Positions 1 through 8,318 are shown, counted from the first letter of the stretch. The stretch: 64,000 bases of DNA from Chitinophagales bacterium (GCA_017303455.1 JAFLBM010000001.1:85449-149448); one strand, 5' to 3'. Program-made: numbers and translations. The notes: generated by a model from the sequence alone, not told the origin.

Positions 1-70
1 TCCAAAATAGCGTAGGAACATCTCGATACTGAGACGATAACCTGATTATTCATTAACAAAAATAAAAATT

Positions 71-559
71 ATGAAAGGAAGCATTACGCCAAAGGAGTTG
101 GAGAAATTGGTAAGGAACCAGCAACAATTCCAGCATGACCCGCCTGTAACTACCAGGGCCACCTTTAAACTAAGAGACCTGGAAGAATTAATCGCGGAAA
201 TCAGAAAGGCTATTGGTGATTACATTCCTGATGAAGATCACAATCACCAGGTATGCATAACCTTTGTAAGGGACGAAATCAGGGAGGAAGTTCAGGAATC
301 AGCTCTGAAGTATAAATCTAAGTGGCTGGGTCATCGAAACCTTAAGATCAATACCGTAACTAACGGTTCTGAAAATTTCACCCAGCTAATACCGGTAATT
401 ACCGGATGTAAAGCCAAATTAGATGTGCACTACAATTATGATTCTTTTGAATATCTCCGAAACGAGGATAGGGTAATTTCATTTGTCCGGCCGGGTGGTG
501 AGGCAACCGGATTAATTCCTCCACCCCCGCCCTCTGAAAATGATGATGATTTTTCATAA
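71..559 (+). CDS. Unknown cytoplasmic protein, first gene of a signalling operon
   Basis: I do not recognise this 162-residue protein. It has no signal peptide or membrane segment. The first half is charged and probably helical (ELEKLVRNQQQ, LEELIAEIRKAIGDY). The C-terminus carries a run of prolines (IPPPPP) followed by an acidic tail (ENDDDFS), which looks like an exposed, disordered end. The ATG at 71 is the first in-frame start. The stop is only 8 bases before a membrane-protein gene, which itself overlaps a histidine kinase gene, so the protein is probably made together with a two-component system. Whether it binds the kinase or the membrane protein is a guess from position only. Confidence 0.72.
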   Translation: MKGSITPKELEKLVRNQQQFQHDPPVTTRATFKLRDLEELIAEIRKAIGDYIPDEDHNHQVCITFVRDEIREEVQESALKYKSKWLGHRNLKINTVTNGSENFTQLIPVITGCKAKLDVHYNYDSFEYLRNEDRVISFVRPGGEATGLIPPPPPSENDDDFS

Positions 560-567
560 ATACGATT

Positions 568-1209
568 ATGATACCGGTTTTTAAAATCATTACGCATGCC
601 ATTCAGTTAATTACAATAGTAGCTTGCATTCATTATTTATTGAAAAGGCAAACGTTTCAATCCTATCGTTATTTTTCAACGGGTTGGATGATAGTATTAT
701 TATTTGATCTGACGATGGTAACTATCGGTTTGTTTCATCCGGTAACCAATCTTAGGCTGTATAATATTACCCTTCCGGTTCAGCAGGTCTTTATTATGTG
801 GTTTTTTATTCTTTTGCTGCAAGAGAGAAAGCTGATTATAGCCCCGGTACTATTTACTGTATTTGCCGTTACGAATTTGACGATATGGCAGGGGGAAATT
901 ATTTTGAATACTTATTCACTGGCTCTGGGTGGTATTCTGATCCTCGTATTGGCATTTATAAAACTATTTCAACTTTATCAGCAGGATACTACCAAGAGCC
1001 TTTTCCAGGAAGCCGCTTTTTGGATCTGTGCCGGTTTTATAGTGTACTGGGGCCTCGCCACCCCCTTTTTTGCTATGTATAATTTTCTCTGGCAGACCTT
1101 TCCCCGCTTTTTTACATACTATTTTTTTACGATTAACTTTGGCTTTACAATCTTTCTTAATATTTCTGTAATAAAAGCACTTCAATGCAGCATCAATACA
1201 GCGAAGTGA
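568..1209 (+). CDS. Seven-helix membrane protein beside a histidine kinase
   Basis: This 213-residue protein is almost wholly hydrophobic. I count seven likely transmembrane segments, near residues 6-24, 40-57, 64-86, 89-107, 117-135, 149-172 and 182-203, with only short loops. No family motif is visible to me. Its 3' end overlaps the next gene, a histidine kinase with a single N-terminal membrane segment, by 25 bases, so the two are very likely translationally coupled. The shape recalls 7TM sensor modules that are normally fused to kinases. Here such a module may be encoded separately and act as the membrane receptor for the kinase; that is inference from size and context. It could equally be an unrelated membrane protein. 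Confidence 0.75.
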   Translation: MIPVFKIITHAIQLITIVACIHYLLKRQTFQSYRYFSTGWMIVLLFDLTMVTIGLFHPVTNLRLYNITLPVQQVFIMWFFILLLQERKLIIAPVLFTVFAVTNLTIWQGEIILNTYSLALGGILILVLAFIKLFQLYQQDTTKSLFQEAAFWICAGFIVYWGLATPFFAMYNFLWQTFPRFFTYYFFTINFGFTIFLNISVIKALQCSINTAK

Positions 1210-1937
1210 CGGTCTTCCTTGTAGCAGCCAATCTCATTGTGGTGGTTACCGCTATTTTCTTTTTTTTAAGTATACGGATACAACAAAAACGAAAGCAATT
1301 ATTCCAAAAACAATTATTGGAAAAAGAATTTAAAACCAGGGAAGAAGCATTGCTCCAGGTATCCCGCGACCTGCATGATGAAATAGGTTCCTCCTTAAGT
1401 GGTATCAATATGCTCACCCAGCTAGCTTTGCAACAGCAGGATATCTCTAAGGAGACCACAGCTGAACTACTCCAAAAGATCAATATATACACCAACGATG
1501 TCATTGAAAAAGTAAGTGATATGGCCTGGCTGCTGAAGCCCAACCAGGAATCTTTGGTCATACTGGTAAAAAAACTGGAAGCCTACAGTATCAGTGCCGC
1601 AGCATCCAGAAATATACAGTTACATTTTGATATGGGACCGGAAGTTACGGCTCATGAACTTAGTATCGGGCAGCGTAAAGCCGTCTATCTCATCAGCAAG
1701 GAGGCCATCAATAACGCCATAAAGTACGCAGCCTGTAAAAATATCTATTACAAATTGAGGCTGCAAAATAATATACTGCGGCTGCTGATCAAAGATGATG
1801 GAAAGGGGTTTGCGGTGGATGAAGATCAGGCGGGCAATGGGTTAGGTAATATGCAGGCAAGGGCAAAAGAAATTAAAGCTATCCTCCATGTACACTCAGC
1901 CTCCGGAAAAGGAACAAGCATTGAACTTGAATTATAA
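1185..1937 (+). CDS. Sensor histidine kinase, HisKA_3 (NarX/LytS-like) type
   Basis: This 250-residue membrane-bound histidine kinase is the sensor half of a two-component system with the regulator gene just downstream. Residues about 9-31 form one transmembrane helix, followed by a short basic coiled linker. The dimerisation/phosphotransfer segment reads RDLHDEIGSSLSGIN, with the phospho-accepting His at residue 64. The ATPase domain has an N-box (KEAINNAIKYA), a G1 box (DDGKGFAVD) and a G2-like GLGNMQARA. There is no periplasmic sensing domain, so the input probably comes from another protein, perhaps the seven-helix protein whose gene overlaps this one by 25 bases. The catalytic motifs look intact. 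Confidence 0.92.
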   Translation: MQHQYSEVTVFLVAANLIVVVTAIFFFLSIRIQQKRKQLFQKQLLEKEFKTREEALLQVSRDLHDEIGSSLSGINMLTQLALQQQDISKETTAELLQKINIYTNDVIEKVSDMAWLLKPNQESLVILVKKLEAYSISAAASRNIQLHFDMGPEVTAHELSIGQRKAVYLISKEAINNAIKYAACKNIYYKLRLQNNILRLLIKDDGKGFAVDEDQAGNGLGNMQARAKEIKAILHVHSASGKGTSIELEL

Positions 1938-1940
1938 TAC

Positions 1941-1952
1941 CCCCAATTGGGG
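1941..1952. promoter_or_regulatory. 12-bp perfect palindrome upstream of the response regulator
   Basis: CCCCAATTGGGG lies just after the kinase stop codon. Its centre is about 30.5 bp upstream of a TACATTTG element (1977-1984). A near-copy, CCTCAATTGAGG, sits at almost the same distance from the -7 element of the gene at 2777. It is a candidate binding site for the NarL-type regulator encoded next to it. Confidence 0.45.
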
Positions 1953-1976
1953 AAACAGAAACTAACAACCTCCACC

Positions 1977-1984
1977 TACATTTG
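1977..1984 (+). promoter_or_regulatory. Candidate -7 promoter element of the response regulator
   Basis: TACATTTG matches the Bacteroidota -7 consensus TAnnTTTG exactly. No TTTG element lies 19-21 bases upstream, so the promoter may depend on an activator. Transcription would be expected to start within a few bases of the GTG at 1989, so a transcript from here could be leaderless. Confidence 0.4.
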
Positions 1985-1988
1985 TATT

Positions 1989-2642
1989 GTGAATGCCGGC
2001 AAAGAAATACGGGTAGCCATTTTTGAAGATAATCCTATTATGATGGATGCTTACCGTTCTATCTTGAATGGTTCACCCGGCTATGCCTGTACGGGATGCT
2101 TTTCCAGTTGTAATAACTGGAAGCATGATATGCAGAAAAGTAATCCTGATGTAGTGCTGATGGATATTGAAATGACAGGCATAAGTGGCATTGAAGCCAC
2201 CCGGTTGATTAAAAATGAATTCCCTGCTGCGAGGATATTAATACAAACTGTTTTCGAAGACGATGTGAAGATATTTGAAGCATTATGTGCCGGAGCCAAT
2301 GGCTATATCCTGAAGAATACATCACCGGTAAAAATGCTTGAAGCAATTGCTGATGTGCAAGGCGGTGGTGTGGCCTTTAACCCGGTTGTGGCAGCAAAAG
2401 TGGCCATGCTTTTTCAGCGGTTTATAGCACCATCTTCCACTATACATGATTACCAGCTTACGGACAGGGAAAAGGAGATACTCCAACTGCTTACCGAGGG
2501 TCTGCCCATGCCCCGCATTGCTGAAAGAATATTTCTTGGATATGAGACTGTTCGCGGCTATGTAAAAAGTATATACCAAAAACTGCATGTGGCTTCGGCT
2601 ACAGAAGCGGTAGCTAAAGCACTGAAAGAAAAATTGGTCTGA
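1989..2642 (+). CDS. Response regulator, receiver plus LuxR/NarL HTH
   Basis: This DNA-binding response regulator is the partner of the kinase just upstream. The receiver starts at once with VAIFEDN (acidic pocket); the phospho-acceptor Asp is in VLMDIEMTG and the conserved Lys in YILKNTSP. The C-terminal LuxR-type helix-turn-helix begins LTDREKEILQLLTEG and ends with the recognition region around YETVRGYVKSIYQKL. No ATG lies upstream of the receiver in this frame. The GTG at 1989 puts the receiver at the very N-terminus, whereas a TTG at 1947 would overlap the palindrome at 1941-1952, so I prefer GTG. Its likely targets include itself and the gene at 2777, because both have matching CAATTG palindromes upstream. 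Confidence 0.9.
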   Translation: MNAGKEIRVAIFEDNPIMMDAYRSILNGSPGYACTGCFSSCNNWKHDMQKSNPDVVLMDIEMTGISGIEATRLIKNEFPAARILIQTVFEDDVKIFEALCAGANGYILKNTSPVKMLEAIADVQGGGVAFNPVVAAKVAMLFQRFIAPSSTIHDYQLTDREKEILQLLTEGLPMPRIAERIFLGYETVRGYVKSIYQKLHVASATEAVAKALKEKLV

Positions 2643-2694
2643 TTCAGCTTCTTTCCCCCTGCACTATACTCCATCTTTTTGATGATCTAAATAG

Positions 2695-2739
2695 CCTCAA
2701 TTGAGGGGTTGATATGGGTGCGCATCCCGCTTAGTTTTA
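2695..2739 (+). promoter_or_regulatory. Palindrome and promoter upstream of the exported protein at 2777
   Basis: CCTCAATTGAGG (2695-2706) is a perfect 12-bp palindrome and differs from the one at 1941-1952 at two symmetric positions. It is followed by GTTG (2708-2711), a 20-base spacer and TAGTTTTA (2732-2739), a fair match to the Bacteroidota -33/-7 promoter. An activator bound here would abut the -33 element. Confidence 0.42.
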
Positions 2740-2776
2740 TCCTGTTCAGTAATCATTAATCATTAAACCTTTTACA

Positions 2777-3310
2777 ATGAAAAAGCTTTTTTTTACCAGC
2801 TTATTGCTGGTTATTCTGCTCAATCGTATGCAGGCACAGGAGATGAGTATCCGGGTTGATAATAATTCAAAAGAGAGTAGTAATAATGACGGTGATAAAA
2901 CCCTGGTGACCGGTTCAGACGGCAGTACTGCTTCTATCAATGACATTCATGTAAAGGCGGTAAGGGATTTTTTGAAAGCCTGCAAAAAAGCAGAAAGCAG
3001 CCATTGGTATATCGATGCGGATGGTTTTTTTGTATACTATTTAAATGAGGGTAACAGGGCAAGACGTTTTTATGATAAAAAGGGAAATTTTATTTACAGT
3101 ATACTCTTCTATCCCGGACATTTTTTGTCTGCTGATATAAAAGATAAAGTGAAAAGTACTTACTACTTAGATTATACAATTACCCGGGTAGAGGAAGTTT
3201 TCCTGAAGGGAGAGACAATCTATTTCGTACATATCGAGGATCCATCGTGTTTTAAAATTTTACGGATTTCCGGTTCTGAAATGGAAACTATCAGCGAAAT
3301 GTTTAAGTAG
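2777..3310 (+). CDS. Exported protein of unknown function
   Basis: This 177-residue protein has a clear signal peptide (KKLFFTSLLLVILLNRMQAQ, cleavage probably after AQ), so it is periplasmic or secreted. The mature part starts with a polar Asn/Ser/Asp-rich stretch, followed by an alpha/beta region containing SHWYIDADGFFVYYLNEG and YDKKGNFIYSILFY. The repeated aromatic beta-strand pattern is reminiscent of small periplasmic PepSY/BLF-like folds, but I cannot assign a family. It stands alone, with its own promoter carrying a CAATTG palindrome shared with the regulator gene upstream. It is therefore a candidate target, and possibly an effector or accessory factor, of that two-component system. 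Confidence 0.75.
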   Translation: MKKLFFTSLLLVILLNRMQAQEMSIRVDNNSKESSNNDGDKTLVTGSDGSTASINDIHVKAVRDFLKACKKAESSHWYIDADGFFVYYLNEGNRARRFYDKKGNFIYSILFYPGHFLSADIKDKVKSTYYLDYTITRVEEVFLKGETIYFVHIEDPSCFKILRISGSEMETISEMFK

Positions 3311-3417
3311 GACAATACCTGATGCCCGGGATCGATGACCCGCCTGGCTAACCTATGCAGGTTGTACGACCTCATTTATATCTTTTTCAATATTTTTTTA
3401 ATTTTTAAAACTTAAGT

Positions 3418-4821
3418 ATGAGAAAGAAAATTCAATTCGCAATTTTATTAGCTGCGATGTTATCACTTTTTAATCTTTCCTGCCGGAAAGAAAATACCGA
3501 ACCTGCAAAACCGGAAGAAAGCGAAATGCAGGCGGATTATGACCGGCATTCCGGCGGCATGCAGCAAACAAAAACATTTTCTGCTGAAGTGGTCATTAAA
3601 TGGCTCAATATGCAGTTGGAAATGCTGCGGGTGCCGCTGCCTGCTGGCACCGGTTCACAAGGAGCTGACCGGGCCCATGCATATTGCGGTATTGCGCTTT
3701 ATGAATCTGTAGTGAAAGGCATGCCACAGTATCGTTCTTTACAAGGCCAGCTTACTAATTTTCCGGCTATGCCTGTTATTGAACGGGGCAGGCCCTACCA
3801 TTGGGCGGCCTGTGCGAATGCCACCTTAGCCGAAATGAACCGTAAACTTTTTCCGGCTACATCCATTGCCAACAGAACAAAAATGGATAGTCTTGAAAAT
3901 GCACTGCAAACTGTATTTGCATCGGAAGTGAGCCCGGCTACTTTACAGCGTTCCATCAATTTTGGAAAAGCAGTTGCAGTAAAAGTATTTGACTGGGCTG
4001 TAACCGATGGTTCAGCGAATGTGAATCCGCCTTATGTTCCGCCTGTGGGTCCGGGTCTTTGGGTTAGTACAGCGCCAAATTTCCCGTCTGCTGTTAATCC
4101 CTATGCCAGCCAGCGTCGCTTGTTGGTACCTGGCGTCACTAATAATACTTCAATTGCAGCCCCGCCTGCTTACTCTGTCGATCCTTCTTCCCCTTTTTAT
4201 GCTATGGTAAAAGACGTATATGATAAATCACAAAATCTTACCACAGCCCAGACTGCCATGGCTCTTTATCACCGGGATGCGCCTGGTTATCCCGCAGGTG
4301 GTCATTTCGTTGCCATCTTATCACAGGTACTCAGCCAGGCTGATGCAAAACTTGATAAAGCTGCCCTCGGGTATGTGAAAACGGGTGTAGCGCTGCATGA
4401 TGCAGGCTTGATCTGCTTTGTAAAAAAATATACGTTCAACCTGGTGCGCCCCATTACGTATATCCGGAATGTGATGGGTTACAGCAACTGGCTGGCCTTA
4501 TTCAATACCCCGGGGCATCCTGAATTTCCCTCAGCACATGCCGTCAACGGCGCTGCTGTATCAAGTATGCTAACGGATGTATTTGGAAATAATTTTCATT
4601 TCACCTTGCATACATATGATTACTTAGGGTTACCTGCCCGTAGTTACAATTCATTTTACGAGATGGGTAAAGAAATGGCCGATAGCAGGGTTTATGCGGG
4701 TATCCATTACCAGGCAACCTGTGACAAGAGCAGGCTCTTGGGCGAAAAGATCAGCCGTACTATTCTACGACAGATTGAATTTTCAAAAGACGACCGTCAT
4801 GATCACCATGAACATCATTAA
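3418..4821 (+). CDS. Vanadium-dependent haloperoxidase / PAP2-family lipoprotein
   Basis: This 467-residue lipoprotein has the signal peptide lipobox SLFNLSCRKE (Cys22 is the likely lipid site). It carries all three vanadate/phosphate-binding motifs of the haloperoxidase/PAP2 superfamily in order: KKYTFNLVRP, EFPSAHAVNG and SRVYAGIHYQATCD. That arrangement and the length fit the Bacteroidota VCPO-like proteins better than a short membrane PAP2 phosphatase. The reaction could be halide oxidation or phosphate-ester hydrolysis; the motifs do not decide this. The C-terminus ends in a His-rich tail (DDRHDHHEHH), possibly metal-binding. It lies alone on the plus strand and is followed by a terminator-like hairpin and a convergent gene. 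Confidence 0.88.
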   Translation: MRKKIQFAILLAAMLSLFNLSCRKENTEPAKPEESEMQADYDRHSGGMQQTKTFSAEVVIKWLNMQLEMLRVPLPAGTGSQGADRAHAYCGIALYESVVKGMPQYRSLQGQLTNFPAMPVIERGRPYHWAACANATLAEMNRKLFPATSIANRTKMDSLENALQTVFASEVSPATLQRSINFGKAVAVKVFDWAVTDGSANVNPPYVPPVGPGLWVSTAPNFPSAVNPYASQRRLLVPGVTNNTSIAAPPAYSVDPSSPFYAMVKDVYDKSQNLTTAQTAMALYHRDAPGYPAGGHFVAILSQVLSQADAKLDKAALGYVKTGVALHDAGLICFVKKYTFNLVRPITYIRNVMGYSNWLALFNTPGHPEFPSAHAVNGAAVSSMLTDVFGNNFHFTLHTYDYLGLPARSYNSFYEMGKEMADSRVYAGIHYQATCDKSRLLGEKISRTILRQIEFSKDDRHDHHEHH

Positions 4822-4828
4822 AACGAAG

Positions 4829-4854
4829 CCGGGGTATTCACCTGAATGCCCCGG
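4829..4854 (+). terminator. Rho-independent terminator after the haloperoxidase-like gene
   Basis: A 12-bp stem with one G-T wobble (CCGGGGTATTCA / TGAATGCCCCGG) and a 2-base loop starts 7 bases after the stop codon and is followed by ATTTTA. It separates this gene from the convergent DUF3137 gene. Confidence 0.75.
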
Positions 4855-4989
4855 ATTTTACCGAAAGGGTAAAGGGGCTGCTTGCAAACTATATCAGGCA
4901 GTATCCATACCGGCAAACTGTAAGATCATAAAAATATAATGGAGTTTGGAAGAGGCGGAGAAATGGTTAAGACCGGTATTAGAGTAATC

Positions 4990-5937
4990 TTACTCTTTGG
5001 TCCATAAACGCTGGTTCAGTTTCAGTTCGTCGATGATGCCAAGAACCATTTGTACCGTATTGTAATAATCACTTATTGTATTATAATCATTCGCTGAGAA
5101 GACAGAAGGTTCAAACAGATCATCTTTGACGGGTACAGCCACATAGATATTGGTATTGACGAAAGAAAAAGCTGTTTTTTGCCCCATCGTATCCTGGAGT
5201 TTGGATAGCCGTTCCATAAAAGAGGGGGTCAGGATATACCGGGCTTCCACCTGGTCAGTACTGTACACAATAAACCGGTTCTCAAACTCACTGCTTTCCA
5301 GTTTTACTTTAGCCAGGTCCCAGGCGAAGGAAGAAAACAGTTTATTTAAAAAATTCAGTTGGGGGTTGTGCTCACTCCATACATAGGTTCTTCCCTGGAA
5401 ATGCTTATTAAAATCACCGATAAAAAACAAGCCTTTGAAAATGGTTTCCCAATGCGAGTTCTTTCCACTCCCAACTTTGTGTTCGGTATGCAGTTCTGAA
5501 AAACAGAAAAAAGTTTTATCCCTTTTGCCTTCGATATAATCATCTCCTTTGAACCGTTCCGGTTTTTCAATAAAGAGCCCACTGGCATCATAATCCCTGC
5601 GGCTGATATGACTGCCCGGATCATACTGAAAAGAAGGGTCAATAAAATTGATTATTTTTCTTACAATGGTCTCTTTATACGTTGAAACGTATGCTTTTTT
5701 CCTGTAATAAAGCCGGATCACGGCAATGATGCCGCCAAGGAATAAAACAAAAGGGGGTAAACCGGCGTAATCTGTACGGGAATAAGAAGCGATGATGACA
5801 GCTATAACAGCAGCTACAAATAGCAAGCAGGTAATCACAGCCAATTTTTTAACAGCGTGCCGCTCCGTTTCCAATGGCTGCAGTAAGTCATGGAGTTCAC
5901 TGTCGTAAAACTGTTTGAAATTATTGTCAGCTGCCAT
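4990..5937 (-). CDS. DUF3137 family membrane protein
   Basis: This 315-residue protein has two adjacent transmembrane helices near residues 30-50 and 58-75 and a large soluble C-terminal part. The features GLFFIGDFNKHFQGRTYV, SSEFENRFIVYSTDQVEARYILTPSFMERL and the SVFSANDYN region fit the DUF3137 family. DUF3137 proteins have no established biochemical role and are often encoded next to LemA. Here the lemA-like gene ends 6 bases upstream on the same strand, so the two form an operon. I infer a shared envelope function without being able to name it. Confidence 0.82.
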   Translation of the reverse strand: MAADNNFKQFYDSELHDLLQPLETERHAVKKLAVITCLLFVAAVIAVIIASYSRTDYAGLPPFVLFLGGIIAVIRLYYRKKAYVSTYKETIVRKIINFIDPSFQYDPGSHISRRDYDASGLFIEKPERFKGDDYIEGKRDKTFFCFSELHTEHKVGSGKNSHWETIFKGLFFIGDFNKHFQGRTYVWSEHNPQLNFLNKLFSSFAWDLAKVKLESSEFENRFIVYSTDQVEARYILTPSFMERLSKLQDTMGQKTAFSFVNTNIYVAVPVKDDLFEPSVFSANDYNTISDYYNTVQMVLGIIDELKLNQRLWTKE

Positions 5938-5943
5938 GGCGGC

Positions 5944-6495
5944 TTATTGGTTAATAGTTATAACAGGCACTGCTTTATCTGTTTCCGGGATATTAAAATA
6001 GATTTTATGTTTCATATTCATCCCCGAGGCGATCATCGAGGAGGGAAACGTTTCTATTGCATTGTGGTAGTCGTTAACTGCTGCATTATAAAACCGTCTT
6101 GCCGCCGCCAGTTGCTCTTCTGTTTCATTAATAGCCCCTTGTAATTTTAAAAAATTTTCACTGGCTTTCAGATCAGGATAGTTCTCAAACCTGATAAATA
6201 CTTGTTGCAATGCATCGTTGATCTGGTTATCAAGCGATACTTTGTCATTGGCCGATAATTTGAGTTCCATTGATTTTTGCCGCATAGCAGTCAGGTTCGT
6301 GAGCAGCTCTTTTTCATGTTGCATATATCCTTTTACAGTATCTACCAGTTGAGGAATAAGATCGTATCTTTTTTTCAGCATCACATCCATGGAAAAGAAG
6401 GCATTATCAACAGCATTTTTCCTGCTGATCAGTTTGTTGTAAATAATAATGACCAGCAATAAAAGAAAAACCAGAATGGCTGCGATGATTATCAT
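5944..6495 (-). CDS. LemA family protein
   Basis: This is a 183-residue protein with one N-terminal transmembrane helix (IIIAAILVFLLLLVIIIYNKL) and a long helical domain. The region RKNAVDNAFFSMDVMLKKRYDLIPQLVDTVKGYM is the standard LemA signature (variable start, then KRYDLIPNLV-type). Length and layout match the family. LemA proteins are membrane-anchored helical bundles of unclear function, often paired with DUF3137 or TPM-domain proteins, as here with the gene 6 bases downstream. The ATG is preceded by a 16-base gap from the HAD-phosphatase gene, so the minus-strand run from 10725 to 4990 may be one transcription unit or two. Confidence 0.93.
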   Translation of the reverse strand: MIIIAAILVFLLLLVIIIYNKLISRKNAVDNAFFSMDVMLKKRYDLIPQLVDTVKGYMQHEKELLTNLTAMRQKSMELKLSANDKVSLDNQINDALQQVFIRFENYPDLKASENFLKLQGAINETEEQLAAARRFYNAAVNDYHNAIETFPSSMIASGMNMKHKIYFNIPETDKAVPVITINQ

Positions 6496-6511
6496 AAATC
6501 GGAAGTATTAG

Positions 6512-7138
6512 TTATGAATGTACTTCAATTCCTGCTTGTTTCAATTCTTCCCTGAATTGGGCGGGATTCGAAAAATGAATACTCTGTATTCCCAGTTGTT
6601 CTGCAGCTTTCACATTTCTCAGGTTATCATCAACAAATAAGGCTGCTCCCGGATCTACATTATAACGATCTAATAAACGCTGGTAAAATTCCGGGAATGG
6701 TTTTCTTATCTTTTCTTCACCACTCACCACCCGGCCATCAAACCAGTGCAGGAAGTTATAACGAACCAGCGCAATGTTGAAAAGATCAGCCTGCCAGTTG
6801 GTCAATGCATAGATTTTATATTTCCCGGATGCTTTTAGCTGCCGGAATATTTCTACTGTTTCATGAACAGGGCCATGGAGCATTTCGGTCCAGCGGCCAT
6901 AATAATCACGAATGGGTTGTTCCCAGTCCGGGAATTGTTCCACCAGCAACTGTGTAGCTTCCACGATGGAGCGGCCTGCATCCTGTTCTTCATTCCAGTC
7001 ACTGGTACAGATATGCTCAAAAAAGTAGTTACGCTTTTCTTCAGCATCAAAATAGTTACGGTATACATACATGGGGTTCCAGTCGATCAGGACACCGCCC
7101 AGGTCAAAAATGATTGTATCAATAGATTTGTTCATCAT
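6512..7138 (-). CDS. HAD-superfamily (subfamily IA) phosphatase
   Basis: This 208-residue haloacid dehalogenase-type hydrolase has the nucleophile motif IIFDLGGVLIDWNP (Gly in place of the second Asp, as in the YihX-like group), motif II ALTNW, the conserved Lys in EKIRKPFPEFY and motif IV FVDDNLRNVKAAE. The cap is the small helical type between motifs I and II. Such enzymes usually remove phosphate from sugar phosphates or nucleotides; the substrate is not evident. Its start overlaps the end of the transporter gene by 20 bases, so the pair is probably co-translated. Because the next genes upstream encode sugar-handling proteins, a sugar phosphate is a reasonable but unproven substrate. Confidence 0.9.
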   Translation of the reverse strand: MMNKSIDTIIFDLGGVLIDWNPMYVYRNYFDAEEKRNYFFEHICTSDWNEEQDAGRSIVEATQLLVEQFPDWEQPIRDYYGRWTEMLHGPVHETVEIFRQLKASGKYKIYALTNWQADLFNIALVRYNFLHWFDGRVVSGEEKIRKPFPEFYQRLLDRYNVDPGAALFVDDNLRNVKAAEQLGIQSIHFSNPAQFREELKQAGIEVHS

Positions 7139-8318
7139 ATTCCAATTCAGTATTCAATGTAGTTGATTGCCCCAGGAATTTATTTTTCCATCCAATAATG
7201 GCTGCGGCAACAGCTAATAAAATTAATAAAGATAAACCTGTTGCCAGTGTAGCTTTTTCAGAAATAAAACCAATCACAGAAGGCCCGGTTAAAAAACCGA
7301 TCAAACCACCGGTGGTAACCATGGCATATCCTTCTACCGGGCTTACACCCGGGATATTTCCTGAAGCACTGAATAAGACAGGTACGATACAGGAACAGCC
7401 GAAACCAATCAAGACATAACCTGCAATAGCCATAACAACTACCGGGGCAAACACGACTAATGAAAACCCAGCTGCTGCCAGCAAACTTCCAATGATCACT
7501 ACTTTTTTGCTCCCTGTTTTGGTAATCAGGTCATCTCCATTTAATCTTCCGATGGTCATAGCAATGGCAAAACCGGCATAACCGAGACTTACTAATTCAG
7601 GCGGTGCATGCATGGTCTCTTTTAAATAAATTCCACTCCAGTCAGCCACGCAACCTTCCGCCATAAAGATCACCATACAGATAAACGAGATGCTGAGAAT
7701 GCTCAGTGATGGAAGCCGTAAGCCTGAACTGGTATGAATGATCTCCTTATGGGCTAATAAATGATGACGGTTGAGTACTAAAATACAGCAGATAATAACT
7801 GCAACGATGACGATCTGCCAGCCGGAAGGAATACCTATGCCAAAAAATGCAATTGCTAAACCGGCACTGACACCACCCCCAATACTGTATAAAGCATGGC
7901 TGGTGCTCATCAGCTTCCTGTTGTATTCTTTTTCCAGCCGGTTGATAGTAGTGTTAACGGAAACGCCGTTGAGAAAACTAAAAAAGCCAAAGAGGTATAG
8001 ACAAACCCAGAGCATATACACGGATACGGCATTGATCTGTGCGATCATGATCAGGCTGACGATAATATAACCGGCCAGCATCCATCTGCCTACTGATATC
8101 TTACTGAACAGTTTTGTTGATAAAGCCACACCTGTTAATGCCCCAAGAGGTGATAATAATAGAGAAAGACCCAGGCTGCCGTCAGTTAACCCGAGTCTTT
8201 CTTTAATCCCGGGTATGGACGCCACCCAGGTACCAAACAGCAGGCTTGAACAGGATAGCAGGAATCCAACTGCCAGTACCGGCTTGAGCCTTATGTAGGA
8301 TATACTATTTTTAAGCAT
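7119..8318 (-). CDS. Major facilitator superfamily transporter, YbjJ-like
   Basis: This 399-residue membrane carrier has about twelve hydrophobic segments. The N-terminal half contains FGTWVASIPGIKERLGLTDG and the second half AEGCVADWSGIYLKET, both typical of the YbjJ/FucP-like branch of the MFS. The substrate is not determinable from sequence. The gene lies between a SemiSWEET gene (14 bases upstream) and the overlapping HAD phosphatase gene, in a run that begins with a GH97 glycosidase. A sugar or a sugar derivative released by that glycosidase is a plausible cargo. The short tail after the last helix (STTLNTELEYDEQIY) is cytoplasmic. Confidence 0.88.
   Translation of the reverse strand: MLKNSISYIRLKPVLAVGFLLSCSSLLFGTWVASIPGIKERLGLTDGSLGLSLLLSPLGALTGVALSTKLFSKISVGRWMLAGYIIVSLIMIAQINAVSVYMLWVCLYLFGFFSFLNGVSVNTTINRLEKEYNRKLMSTSHALYSIGGGVSAGLAIAFFGIGIPSGWQIVIVAVIICCILVLNRHHLLAHKEIIHTSSGLRLPSLSILSISFICMVIFMAEGCVADWSGIYLKETMHAPPELVSLGYAGFAIAMTIGRLNGDDLITKTGSKKVVIIGSLLAAAGFSLVVFAPVVVMAIAGYVLIGFGCSCIVPVLFSASGNIPGVSPVEGYAMVTTGGLIGFLTGPSVIGFISEKATLATGLSLLILLAVAAAIIGWKNKFLGQSTTLNTELEYDEQIY

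Noticed and set aside
4694..4939. 81-codon plus-strand frame overlapping the haloperoxidase 3' end
   Set aside because: It lies in another frame of a well-supported gene and crosses its terminator.
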